Below are positions 25,986 through 34,472 of a stretch of DNA of 64,000 bases, piece by piece. Both the position numbers and the translations under genes were made by a program. Below the pieces are notes generated by a model. It saw nothing but the letters and a program-made list of their open reading frames with translations, ran no database searches and was not told the origin of the DNA. The stretch's first letter is position 1, and each line of letters opens with the position of its first letter. This stretch comes from Chitinophaga niabensis (GTDB taxonomy: Bacteria > Bacteroidota > Bacteroidia > Chitinophagales > Chitinophagaceae), in contig NZ_FSRA01000002.1 in assembly GCF_900129465.1 (NCBI RefSeq), forward strand, positions 2,666,001 through 2,730,000, read 5' to 3'.

Positions 25986-26657
25986 TTAAGCCAATTTTTC
26001 CAACCCGTTCAGCAGTTGGCTGATCAGGACATTTGTGTTTTGTGCATAATGTGCATTGCCGCGTATCTCTGCGGCTGTTTGCACGTAAGTATCTGGCACC
26101 AGTTCATGTCCGCAGTGAGTGATCATTCCTTCCAGTGCTTCAGGCGTTATTTCAAAATGGAACTGTAATCCTACCACACGATCTCCAATACGGTAAGCCT
26201 GGTTTTTACAGGCAGAAGTTTCTGCCAGATGTATGGCATTCTCCGGCAGATCAAATGTATCGCCGTGCCAATGGAATACGGTGGTAGGAGAGGGTGCTAT
26301 CCCATCATGGAACTGAACCGGGAACCAGCCAATTTCCTTTTGCTTGTTGGGATATACGCGTGCCCCCAGTGCTGCAGCTATCAGTTGCGAGCCAAGGCAG
26401 ATGCCCAGTACAGGTTTGCCTGCTGCAATGGCCCGGCGGATAAATTCTTTTTCAGTACTTAACCAGGGATGAAGATCTTCTTCATAAACACCCATAGGGC
26501 CACCCATTACGATCAGCATATCAAGATCTTCCAGCGCAGGTGGTATGGGAGCTTCGTACCATTTGGTTACTGTAACGGTATGGCCTTTTGCTTTTGCCCA
26601 ATCTGCGATATAACCAAGGCCTTCAAATGTTACGTGTTGGAAATAGTGGATACGCAT
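25986..26657 (-). CDS. Class I glutamine amidotransferase (GMP-synthase-like)
   Basis: A 223-residue stand-alone class I glutamine amidotransferase domain. The nucleophile Cys sits in LGICLGSQLIA near residue 92, the mid block is FHWHGDTFDLP, and the catalytic His-Glu pair is in LQFHFEITPEAL near 171-175. Stand-alone members of this type are annotated as GMP-synthase-like or gamma-glutamyl hydrolase-like enzymes, and no synthase partner domain is present here. Its start lies inside the end of the GNAT gene (28-bp overlap), so the two are probably expressed together. The specific substrate is unknown. Confidence 0.85.
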   Translation of the reverse strand: MRIHYFQHVTFEGLGYIADWAKAKGHTVTVTKWYEAPIPPALEDLDMLIVMGGPMGVYEEDLHPWLSTEKEFIRRAIAAGKPVLGICLGSQLIAAALGARVYPNKQKEIGWFPVQFHDGIAPSPTTVFHWHGDTFDLPENAIHLAETSACKNQAYRIGDRVVGLQFHFEITPEALEGMITHCGHELVPDTYVQTAAEIRGNAHYAQNTNVLISQLLNGLEKLA

Positions 26658-27130
26658 AAATGATAAAATTTTGTATCAACAGGCATGATGTATTTTCCAT
26701 CCGGTACTTCATTTCTTGCTACCAGCTCAAATCCGTTCTTTTCATAGAAACGATGTGCGGCATGCAGTTTCTCCGCTGTTCCGAGATAGAGATCGGAAAA
26801 GTGTTTTTCTTTTGCCCAGTTGATCAATGTGTCTAATAACTTCTTTGCAAGGCCATGTGCAGCACCCCTGTAATCCCTATGCACAAACATTTTGCGCAGG
26901 GCACCTTTGCCGGAACCGAGGTCTGTAAGGGCAATGGTGCCGATCAGTTGGTCCCCGTCCACAGCTATCCAGAAATTACTATTGCCTTGCTGGAATTCAA
27001 CGGGGATATTGGCCAGATCGCGTTGATCTTCTCTTTTGATGGGCAGGTTAAACTCATTCTGCTGAATGTCCAGTATGAATGAGATCAATGCTTCTGTAAA
27101 TATGGGCTCAAATGGTTTGATCGTTATCAT
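26630..27130 (-). CDS. GNAT-family N-acetyltransferase
   Basis: A 166-residue acetyltransferase. The core GNAT elements are visible: FWIAVDGDQLIGTIAL (strands 2-4), ALRKMFVHRDYRGAAHGLAKKLL (motif A with the acetyl-CoA pyrophosphate loop near 86-99) and the late helix HAAHRFYEKNGFELV near 128-142. The acceptor is not predictable. Its start overlaps the stop of the DUF2071 gene by 4 bp and its end overlaps the amidotransferase gene, forming a compact minus-strand group. Confidence 0.87.
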   Translation of the reverse strand: MITIKPFEPIFTEALISFILDIQQNEFNLPIKREDQRDLANIPVEFQQGNSNFWIAVDGDQLIGTIALTDLGSGKGALRKMFVHRDYRGAAHGLAKKLLDTLINWAKEKHFSDLYLGTAEKLHAAHRFYEKNGFELVARNEVPDGKYIMPVDTKFYHLCVSTISNT

Positions 27131-27846
27131 ATCAATGCGTTGCCTTTCATGACTTCAATACCTGATCCTTCTGCCAGGAAAACAGATGCCGGTGCCTGGG
27201 ATAAACTATCTGTAAAGTGCCTGCCATAAATGACTTCCGTATCACAGTGGAAGGAAAATTCATGTACAGGATGTATCCGCCAGCTGGGATGCGTTACCTG
27301 GTATTCAGATGTTTGCTGTGCATTCAGTTGTGTATATCCCCAGTAATGCTCTGTTATAAAATGTTCTTTGCTGCCGGGAGAAACAAAGGCTGCTGCTTTA
27401 TCGGCTATTGCTTCAATATGGTTCCATTGCCTGCCGGATTGCCATTCATAACGCACTTTCATACGTTGCTGGTCAAAATCCTCCCAGGTATGGCGCATGG
27501 GCAGGGTGGCATATTTTTCGCCATACAGGGTATTAGCTACCATGGTGATCATCCTCTTAGGCACAAGTTCTTTTACAAACACCACACCTCTCCGCCAGCC
27601 TTCTGCATGTTTATACCGCACATAAAAACGGAGGTTCACTTCTTCAAAGTTTTTATGAAAAGGGAAGGAAAGCCCCCTTACGCGGGTATCCTTAAACAGG
27701 AATCCCACAAGGCTCACATAATGTTTACCATTCCATTCGTCTAACTCTGTGCCATAGGGAACATAACTGCGCAGTACCGCCGGGTCTGTTTCAAAATTGG
27801 CCATGAGCAGGTTCCGCCATTGGGCCGTCAGGAATTTTTTAGGCAT
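27127..27846 (-). CDS. YqjF-family protein (DUF2071)
   Basis: A 239-residue protein matching the DUF2071/YqjF family by AQWRNLLMANFETDPAVL at the N-terminus, YVPYGTELDEWNGKHYVSLV, VNLRFYVRY, GVVFVKELVP near 88-97 and a C-terminal HEFSFHCDTEVIYG. The function is unknown; the fold resembles acetoacetate decarboxylase-like barrels. There is no signal peptide or membrane segment. It leads the DUF2071-GNAT-amidotransferase group and follows rmuC closely (5 bp), so it may belong to the rmuC transcript. Confidence 0.85.
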   Translation of the reverse strand: MPKKFLTAQWRNLLMANFETDPAVLRSYVPYGTELDEWNGKHYVSLVGFLFKDTRVRGLSFPFHKNFEEVNLRFYVRYKHAEGWRRGVVFVKELVPKRMITMVANTLYGEKYATLPMRHTWEDFDQQRMKVRYEWQSGRQWNHIEAIADKAAAFVSPGSKEHFITEHYWGYTQLNAQQTSEYQVTHPSWRIHPVHEFSFHCDTEVIYGRHFTDSLSQAPASVFLAEGSGIEVMKGNALI

Positions 27847-27851
27847 AGGCT

Positions 27852-29216
27852 TTATTCTGCTTTAATATGCTCTTCCGGAAAGAGCAGGTCTATTTCTGTT
27901 AAGAGATTATCGGGCAAATGTTTTGTTGTTTTTGCATCGAGGTCTTTGATCATTTCAAATTTCCCGATGATGGTATCTCCTTTTCGTTTGCCATCTTTCA
28001 GCCGTTTCATGGCATCATCATAAGCATTGCCGGCCTGGCGGAGATTGTGGCCGATCTTATTCATTTCATCCAGGAATGAAATGAACTTGTCATAGAGCAG
28101 GCCGCATTGCCGGAAGATCTCTTCCACATTGCGTACACGGTTCTCATTCTGCCACAGGAGCCGCACGATCTTAAACGTAGCCACTAATGTGGAAGGTGTG
28201 ATCAGCACGATCTTTTTCCTGAGGGCACGATTGAAGATCTCCGGGTTTTCGTTTAATGCCAGTGTGAGTGCGGATTCAAAATGCATGAACATAAAAACGA
28301 AATCCGGTGTGTTCAGGCCATTGAGCGCATGATAGTTTTTGGCGGACAGTTCATCTATATGTTCGTTGATGTTCCGTACCAGCTGCTTCATGTAGGCTTT
28401 CTTTTCTTCAGGATCGCTGGCATTGAAATAAGCTACATAAGCGTTGAGGGATACTTTACTGTCTATCACCAGGTGTTTGCCATCCGGCAGCCTGAGGATA
28501 ATATCCGGCCGGCGGTTGCGGTCTTCTTCTGTATCGCGTAAAACTTCTTCACTGGTGAAGTCGATGTATTTCTGGAGGCCTTCGGATTCCAATATTAAGC
28601 GTAGCCTGTCTTCTCCCCAATTACCCTGCACTTTTACATCGGAACGTAAGGCTCCGGCGAGGCGTTGTGCATCTTCACTGAGTTGTACGTTGAGCTTGGA
28701 AAGGGATGCTATCTCTTTTTTGAGTGAGGTGAATTCCTGGATATCCTCTTTGCGGGTATCTTCTATGGTTTTCTTAAACTGGCCGATATCTGTTTTCAGC
28801 GGGGCGAGGATATGATCCAGTGATGTTTTGTTGGTTTCTTCGAAGTCTTTGCTCTTTTCGCGAAGGATATCCGTAGCCATGTTCCGGAACTGCTCCCGGT
28901 TGTTCTCCTGCATTTTGAGCAGTTCCTGCCCGAAATCGTTGAGCTTTTCGTTGAGCTTATCCTTTTCTACCTGGAGGCCGGAAAGCTGACTGCTGAGGCT
29001 GATGATCTCCTTTGCCTTGCGTTCTATCTCTTTTTCTCTTTCCAGCAGGGTGTATTGAAGATTATCATACATATCCCGGACCACATACTCCTCATTTACC
29101 TGTTGGCGTGTAAGGGCCTGATGGAGCGGAATGTAATGTTTCCGGAAGAAGAGCCAGGTCAGCAGGCCGCCGGAAAACAGCCCGATGATCAAACCAGCTA
29201 AAAGGGTAACATTCAT
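27852..29216 (-). CDS. rmuC: DNA recombination protein RmuC
   Basis: A 454-residue protein from ATG 29216. A GTG at 29249 would also be in frame but falls inside the nagB terminator, so it is rejected. An N-terminal membrane anchor (LLAGLIIGLFSGGLLTWLFF) is followed by a coiled coil near 45-170 (LEREKEIERKAKE and LSSQLSGLQVEKDKLNEKL) and the RmuC nuclease-like core with QGNWGEDRLRLILE, RRPDIILRLPDGKHLVIDSKVSL and FVFMFMHFESAL. RmuC suppresses DNA inversions and is thought to be a membrane-tethered nuclease. The motif order and length match the family. It is probably transcribed with the DUF2071 group. Confidence 0.93.
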   Translation of the reverse strand: MNVTLLAGLIIGLFSGGLLTWLFFRKHYIPLHQALTRQQVNEEYVVRDMYDNLQYTLLEREKEIERKAKEIISLSSQLSGLQVEKDKLNEKLNDFGQELLKMQENNREQFRNMATDILREKSKDFEETNKTSLDHILAPLKTDIGQFKKTIEDTRKEDIQEFTSLKKEIASLSKLNVQLSEDAQRLAGALRSDVKVQGNWGEDRLRLILESEGLQKYIDFTSEEVLRDTEEDRNRRPDIILRLPDGKHLVIDSKVSLNAYVAYFNASDPEEKKAYMKQLVRNINEHIDELSAKNYHALNGLNTPDFVFMFMHFESALTLALNENPEIFNRALRKKIVLITPSTLVATFKIVRLLWQNENRVRNVEEIFRQCGLLYDKFISFLDEMNKIGHNLRQAGNAYDDAMKRLKDGKRKGDTIIGKFEMIKDLDAKTTKHLPDNLLTEIDLLFPEEHIKAE

Positions 29217-29232
29217 AGTTCGCAAAGTTAAT

Positions 29233-29265
29233 AAAAAAGGGCCCAACACCGTTGAGCCCTTTTTA
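29233..29265. terminator. Terminator downstream of nagB
   Basis: AAAAAGGGC and GCCCTTTTT flank CAAC/GTTG with one C-A mismatch and a 3-nt loop. A and T runs on both sides make it usable in either direction. It separates nagB from rmuC. Confidence 0.85.
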
Positions 29266-29285
29266 TATATAAAATCCGTTATTTA

Positions 29286-31208
29286 TCAGAAGTGGTAGCG
29301 AACGAATGCTTCCATGGCTGCATACTTCTGTAAACCGAGGCGGTCGTACAGGTCTGCAGTATTGGCGTTACGTTCTTCCGCACGTTGCCAGAACTCACGT
29401 GCATCTGTTCCCTGGAACGGCACAACGTCTTTCTGACTTTGGTGAATGAAGATACCCAGGCGTTTTTGCATGATCTGGTCAGGGCTCATGGGCACTGCCA
29501 TTTCAATTTCATGAATATCCCATTCCTGCCATGCGCCTTTGTACAGCCATACCCAGCAATCCTTCATCCATTCTTCATGTTTCAGCCTGTTGAGGGCTTC
29601 AAAGATCACATCCAGGCAAACTTTGTGGGTACCATGCGGATCTGCAAGGTCGCCGGCACAGAAGATCTGTTGTGGTTTCAACTGGCGAAGGAGGTCTACT
29701 GTGAGTTGAACATCCTCTTCTCCCATTGGTTTCTTTTCAACAAGGCCGGTTTCGTAGAAAGGCAGGTTCTGGAAATGAGCATTCTCTTCTTTGATACCTA
29801 CATAGCGGCAAGTGGCCTTTGCTTCACAACGACGGATCAGACCTTTAATGGCGCGGATCTCGGCAGTATCTTTCTGGCTGGGCTTCTTGATCTGAATGAA
29901 GGCTTTCGCATCTTCCAGGATCTGGGAGCTTTTGCTTCTGTCTATATCGAACATTCCTTCAAAACCTACGGCGAAGTCGATGAAACGCAGCAGGAATTCA
30001 TCCGTTACAGCGATGTTACCGGAAGTCTGGTAAGCAACGTGTACATCATGCCCCTGTTCGTGCAGGCGGATGAAAGTACCGCCCATGGAAATGATATCAT
30101 CATCCGGGTGGGGAGAGAAGATCAGGGCGCGTTTATGTTCCGGTTGGGAACGTTCAGGATGATTAGGCAGCTGGGTACCGGGTTTTCCACCAGGCCAGCC
30201 GGTAATGGTATCCCGGATTGCGTTGAATTCTTTGATGTTCAGCTCATAGGCAGAACCATATTGTACAATAAGATCGTTCAGACCATTATTGTTATAGTCC
30301 TTATCTGTAAGCATCAGGATAGGCTTATTCAGTTTCAGGGCCAGGCTGGTTACGGCTTTGCGGATCAGCTTAGGCGTCCATTCGCAGTCGCCGGTGAGCC
30401 AGGGCTCTTTATTCCGGGTCAGTTCTGCTCCTGCCTGCTCGTCTATTACAAATGTGCAATTGCGATGCTGCTGGAGGAGGGAAGCCGGCACCTGGTCAGT
30501 GCTGTGGCCTTCTACAGAGCGGCAAACGATCTTGGCTTTATGAGAACCCCATGCCAGCAGGATCACCTTTTTGGCTTTCATGATAGTGTTGATCCCCATG
30601 GTCACTGCCAGACGGGGAACGGCGCTCATATTAGAAAATTCATATGCGTTGGCCAGGCGGGTGGAATTATCCAATGTAACCAGGCGGGTGTGGGAGTTAA
30701 TGTTAGCACCCGGTTCGTTAAAACCGATGTGGCCGTTGTTGCCGATGCCCAGGATCTGGATATCGATGCCACCAGCTTCTTCTATCTTACGTTCGTAGGC
30801 TTCTGCGTAGGCTTTGATCTGCTCCTTGGGGATGGTGCCATCCGGAACATGGTAGTTCCCTTCCGGGATATCAATATGATTGAATAATTGTTCTTTCATG
30901 AAGCGGTTGTAGCTCTGTAAAGCATCCGGTTCAATGGGGTAGTACTCATCCAGGTTAAAGGTTACCACGTTCTTAAAACTGAGGCCTTCTTCTTTGTGGA
31001 GGCGTACCAATTCAGCATACAGGTATTTGGGTGTTGATCCGGTAGCTAAACCCAGCACTGCTGGCTCTTTTGCTGCTTGTTTCTCACGGATGAGGGCGGC
31101 AATTTCCTTTGCCACTGCTTTCGATCCGTCCTTTGCTGTAGGGTGGATGTCCACGGAAATCTGCTCAAAACTGTCTATCAGTTCAATTTCCTGGTGATTA
31201 ATGGTCAT
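29286..31208 (-). CDS. nagB: Glucosamine-6-phosphate deaminase fused to a PIG-L/LmbE deacetylase-like domain
   Basis: A 640-residue two-domain enzyme. Residues ~20-275 are NagB: LGLATGSTP (52-60), the catalytic-acid region FNLDEYY (84-90) and GNNGHIGFNEPG (156-167) are complete, so it should convert glucosamine-6-phosphate to fructose-6-phosphate and ammonia. After a linker, residues ~358-640 form a PIG-L/LmbE-type N-deacetylase domain with zinc motif HPDDD (367-371) and a later DPHGTHKVC. This long form occurs widely in Bacteroidota. The second domain might supply GlcNAc-6-phosphate deacetylation, since no nagA is seen nearby, but this is not shown. It starts at ATG 31208, about 105 bp below a structured inverted repeat. 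Confidence 0.93.
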   Translation of the reverse strand: MTINHQEIELIDSFEQISVDIHPTAKDGSKAVAKEIAALIREKQAAKEPAVLGLATGSTPKYLYAELVRLHKEEGLSFKNVVTFNLDEYYPIEPDALQSYNRFMKEQLFNHIDIPEGNYHVPDGTIPKEQIKAYAEAYERKIEEAGGIDIQILGIGNNGHIGFNEPGANINSHTRLVTLDNSTRLANAYEFSNMSAVPRLAVTMGINTIMKAKKVILLAWGSHKAKIVCRSVEGHSTDQVPASLLQQHRNCTFVIDEQAGAELTRNKEPWLTGDCEWTPKLIRKAVTSLALKLNKPILMLTDKDYNNNGLNDLIVQYGSAYELNIKEFNAIRDTITGWPGGKPGTQLPNHPERSQPEHKRALIFSPHPDDDIISMGGTFIRLHEQGHDVHVAYQTSGNIAVTDEFLLRFIDFAVGFEGMFDIDRSKSSQILEDAKAFIQIKKPSQKDTAEIRAIKGLIRRCEAKATCRYVGIKEENAHFQNLPFYETGLVEKKPMGEEDVQLTVDLLRQLKPQQIFCAGDLADPHGTHKVCLDVIFEALNRLKHEEWMKDCWVWLYKGAWQEWDIHEIEMAVPMSPDQIMQKRLGIFIHQSQKDVVPFQGTDAREFWQRAEERNANTADLYDRLGLQKYAAMEAFVRYHF

Positions 31209-31312
31209 TGTTCAAGTATTTTAAATGCGTTTTTAAAAACGAGCCCGAAAATTAGTCAAAATCTAGGGAATGTTGTTGAAAATTTATGATTTACTATTGA
31301 AAACCCCCTGCT

Positions 31313-31380
31313 AACGGGAGAAATTAACATATTAGCAACTTCCTGCAATGGATTGCGGTAGAAATGTTAATTGGCCCGTT
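31313..31380. promoter_or_regulatory. Structured inverted repeat between nagB and the Trp-rich gene
   Basis: AACGGG (31313-31318) plus AATTAACAT (31322-31330) pair with ATGTTAATT (31364-31372) plus CCCGTT (31375-31380): 15 base pairs with a small internal loop. Inside the loop, GCAATGGATTGC can form a further small hairpin. It lies in the 356-bp gene-free stretch 31209-31564, which otherwise shows no gene. There is no T-run on either side, so it is not a terminator. A cis-regulatory RNA of nagB or a repressor site are both possible. Confidence 0.6.
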
Positions 31381-31564
31381 TAAATCCAAAATCTTTTAAC
31401 CTGCGTACTTATATTCAGCAACTTAATTACAAACCCTGCAGGAAAGTAATAAACATTCAGCGCCGGACCTGGATGGTAAGAATGAAAAATTCTAACCGAT
31501 CGGCCGGGAAGAAGCAAACGTCCGGATGCATTCTTCTACGGCAAATAATCAAAACGAATTACTG

Positions 31565-31975
31565 ATGAAAAAGATGTTATTAGTGGTATCAGGTGCATTC
31601 CTGATGCTCACAACAAGTATTGCCGTAACCCATGCGGTTACACCTGCCGGTCACATTACCGTAAATGACGCTGATTGGATGAAATCCAAAACAGGCACAT
31701 GGGCAGGGTTGAAGGATGGAAAAACCTATTGGTACAAGTTAGATAAGAATGCCCAGTTATGGTGGAGCACAGACGGTAAAAAATGGGCCGCTGTAGAAGG
31801 TGGTATGTGGGCTGATAAAGATGGCAAATGGCTCAAGATAGGTGAAGGCAAATTGTGGTGGACCGCAGATGGCGGTAAAAACTTCAGCGAAGTACCGGAA
31901 TGGAAATGGGAAGGACCTAAAGGTGAATGGTACAAGTTTGATGCTAAATGGACTTTGTGGGTAAACTCAAAATAA
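31565..31975 (+). CDS. Small secreted Trp-rich protein of unknown function
   Basis: A 136-residue protein from ATG 31565 (the frame is open back to 31526, but 31565 starts a proper signal peptide, MKKMLLVVSGAFLMLTT, cleaved after about residue 24). The mature part has about 15 Trp in 112 residues, in loosely repeated units: GTWAGLKDGKTYWYKL, LWWSTDGKKWAAV, GMWADKDGKWLKI, LWWTADGGKNF and GEWYKFDAKWTLW. These short W-x-n-DGK-x-W units suggest a small repeated beta structure, perhaps carbohydrate or peptidoglycan binding. No family is recognised. It stands alone, with its own terminator downstream. Confidence 0.75.
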   Translation: MKKMLLVVSGAFLMLTTSIAVTHAVTPAGHITVNDADWMKSKTGTWAGLKDGKTYWYKLDKNAQLWWSTDGKKWAAVEGGMWADKDGKWLKIGEGKLWWTADGGKNFSEVPEWKWEGPKGEWYKFDAKWTLWVNSK

Positions 31976-32025
31976 TGACTCGGGGTGTAACAAGGGTCAC
32001 GAATAGCAAAACAGTAAGATAAAAC

Positions 32026-32058
32026 AACCGGTACTTTTCAGTACCGGTTATTTTTTTG
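32026..32058 (+). terminator. Terminator after the Trp-rich gene
   Basis: AACCGGTACT (32026-32035) pairs perfectly with AGTACCGGTT (32040-32049) around a 4-nt loop, followed by a T7 run. Confidence 0.9.
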
Positions 32059-32120
32059 TTTACTGGCTGCCGTATCGGGGAGCAGCCCTCCCTTTATACA
32101 ATTACCTGGTGGTAGTAATG

Positions 32121-34445
32121 TTAGTTGATGATGATCTCATCCACAAATAACCATGCAGGATTTCCTGCTCCCTGGGCACCTGTTGGGATCTTACCTGCAT
32201 TGAGGGCAATCACCTTTACGTAACGTGCTTTCACATCTGTTACAGCATGCCGCAGTTTGATGATGCCGTTGCCATCAAAAGTAGTTTCTTTATAGACTTC
32301 TTTATAATTCTTCCCATCAGCAGATACGAGGAAGGTGACCTGTTTAGGAGGATAGATCCATTGATCTTTAAAGCTCAGTGTATTCAGTCCTACTTGTTTG
32401 ATCTCTGTGGAATCTCCGAGGTCCACTACAGCTTCCAGGTTGTCTCCACTGTAACCGGTCCATTGATTATCGTTGTAAGCTTTTACACCTTCAATGCCAT
32501 TCACCAATGCAAAAGCACTGCCGGGGTTATAGCTCTGGTGAGGGGGCTTAGCCAGGGTAACATTTTTACCTACAGCTTTATGTAATACAAATGCCTGGTA
32601 GAATTCATTGCCATATTGTTTGCCATCCTGGAAAACTGCGGCGCGCACCACACCTGTTTGCTGAACAGGGATAGGAGCTGTGTAAGCGGCAGACGCAGCA
32701 GTAGGGCCACTGCTATCTAAAGTGAAAGTGATCTTACCACCATCCAGCTTGCTATCCAGTTTAACCTGCACACCACCTTTGCCATCGCTTTCCACTACAC
32801 CACGTACTTCAAATACATGTTTGGCATAATTCACACCTTTCATGGCCAGCAATGGCAGATGTGTTTTTAAGCGTTCCAGGAAGTTATCGTAGTTCTTCTT
32901 TTCTTTCGGCGTCCAGAGTACCTCGGCTAATGCAATAGCACGTGGGTATACCATGTATTCTACATGTTCGGAGTTCTTCATATATTCCGTCCATACATTG
33001 CCTTGTGCACCACGGATGAGCCTGGCTTCTTCTCTGCTGAGTTCATCCGGAACAGGTTCGTAAGAATATACTTCACTTACGGGTGTGAAACCACCAATGG
33101 CCAAAGGTTCGTTTTTACCCTGGGATTGGTAGTGGTCCAGGTAACAATAATTGCCGGGCGTCATGATCACATCGTGATGTTGTTTTGCTGCGGCAATACC
33201 TCCTTCAATTCCGCGCCAGCTCATTACGGTAGCGTTAGGGGCAAGACCACCTTCCAGGATCTCGTCCCAGCCAATGATCTGGCGGCCTTTGCTGTTGAGG
33301 TATTTTTCAATGCGCTGAATGAAATAGCTCTGTAACGCATGTTCGTCTTTCAGTCCTTCATCCTTCATGCGCTTCTGGCACTTAGGGCATTTCTCCCAAC
33401 GTACCTTTGGACTTTCATCTCCGCCGATATGAATGTATTTGCTGGGGAAAAGCAGCATTACTTCATCCAATACATCCTGGTTGAAAGTAAATACTGAATC
33501 GTTGCCCGCGCAATACACATCATCATATACGCCCCAACGGGTACCTACTTCATATGGCCCGCCTGTACAACCCAGGTGAGGATATGCGGTTAACGCTGCG
33601 AGTGCATGGCCGGGCATTTCAATTTCCGGGATCACGGTCACATATCTTTCTGCAGCATATTTCACCACGTCCCTGATCTGTTCCTGTGTATAGAAACCGC
33701 CATAAGGTTTGCCATCATACTTCTGATCGTTGTAATGGCCCATCATGGTTTCTTTGCGGCGGGAAGCTATTTCTTGCAGCCTGGGATATTTTTTGATCTC
33801 TATCCGCCAGCCCTGATCGTCTGTAAGGTGCCAGTGGAAAGTGTTCATCTTGTGCATCGCCATCAGGTCAATGTATTTCTTGACGAATTCCACAGGAAAG
33901 AAATGCCTGCCCACATCCAGGTGCAAACCACGATAGGGGAAACGGGGCTGATCGTAAATGTCAACGCCGGCTATCCAGAATGCTTTTGCTTTCTGCAGTG
34001 GTACCAACTGGATAAGGGTTTGCATACCGTAGAATGTACCAGCTGCATCATCACCCCTGACGATGATATTATCTTTCCCCACTTTCAGCGCATATGTTTC
34101 CTTCAAACCAGGTGTTAACATATTACCTGGTAGTTCTTCCGGCCCGCTTTTGAAAACAATGGCGTTTTGGGTACCACTGTCCTGTACTTTCAATTCATAA
34201 CCACTCAATTCTTTCAGGAAGGTATTGAAAAGGGCAGCTGTTTGCCTGTCTTCAGGAGAAGCTGCTACCAATACTGTCTGCTTGTCCAGCAGGAAAGAAT
34301 CCGCAACTTCTGTGAGCCTTACGGGTAAAGGGATGATGCTCACTTTGGCTTTCGGTGCTGTGGAGGCATCCCCTGTTTGAGAGCAGGAGGCAAATCCTAA
34401 TGCAGCACAGCATGCAGCCATGTGTAATAATCTTTTTATGGTCAT
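32121..34445 (-). CDS. GH20 beta-N-acetylhexosaminidase with C-terminal discoidin domain, lipoprotein
   Basis: A 774-residue lipoprotein (lipobox GFASC, Cys21). A GH20b-type N-terminal domain precedes the GH20 barrel: RGLHLDVGRHF near 173, NTFHWHLTDDQGWRIEIKKY and the catalytic Asp-Glu pair in HIGGDESP near residue 343. The tail has a chitobiase-like beta segment and a F5/8 type C (discoidin/CBM32) domain from ~640. It removes terminal GlcNAc or GalNAc from glycoprotein glycans or chitooligosaccharides by substrate-assisted catalysis. It lies 27 bp after the GH92 gene on the same strand, so both are probably transcribed from the GH92 promoter with its LacI-type site. Confidence 0.94.
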   Translation of the reverse strand: MTIKRLLHMAACCAALGFASCSQTGDASTAPKAKVSIIPLPVRLTEVADSFLLDKQTVLVAASPEDRQTAALFNTFLKELSGYELKVQDSGTQNAIVFKSGPEELPGNMLTPGLKETYALKVGKDNIIVRGDDAAGTFYGMQTLIQLVPLQKAKAFWIAGVDIYDQPRFPYRGLHLDVGRHFFPVEFVKKYIDLMAMHKMNTFHWHLTDDQGWRIEIKKYPRLQEIASRRKETMMGHYNDQKYDGKPYGGFYTQEQIRDVVKYAAERYVTVIPEIEMPGHALAALTAYPHLGCTGGPYEVGTRWGVYDDVYCAGNDSVFTFNQDVLDEVMLLFPSKYIHIGGDESPKVRWEKCPKCQKRMKDEGLKDEHALQSYFIQRIEKYLNSKGRQIIGWDEILEGGLAPNATVMSWRGIEGGIAAAKQHHDVIMTPGNYCYLDHYQSQGKNEPLAIGGFTPVSEVYSYEPVPDELSREEARLIRGAQGNVWTEYMKNSEHVEYMVYPRAIALAEVLWTPKEKKNYDNFLERLKTHLPLLAMKGVNYAKHVFEVRGVVESDGKGGVQVKLDSKLDGGKITFTLDSSGPTAASAAYTAPIPVQQTGVVRAAVFQDGKQYGNEFYQAFVLHKAVGKNVTLAKPPHQSYNPGSAFALVNGIEGVKAYNDNQWTGYSGDNLEAVVDLGDSTEIKQVGLNTLSFKDQWIYPPKQVTFLVSADGKNYKEVYKETTFDGNGIIKLRHAVTDVKARYVKVIALNAGKIPTGAQGAGNPAWLFVDEIIIN

Positions 34446-34472
34446 GTCCTTATGATTAGCTTCCGGAAAATA

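Noticed and set aside
29216-29249. Upstream GTG start for rmuC
   Set aside because: It lies within the nagB terminator and adds residues before a good membrane anchor; ATG 29216 is preferred.
29385-30887. 500-codon + strand ORF opposite nagB
   Set aside because: It is a long antisense shadow; nagB on the minus strand has full catalytic motifs, and the antisense frame has none.
31371-31565. 64-codon + strand ORF upstream of the Trp-rich gene
   Set aside because: Its composition is unlike a real protein, with no start context or family features, and it overlaps the Trp-rich start. Treated as chance.
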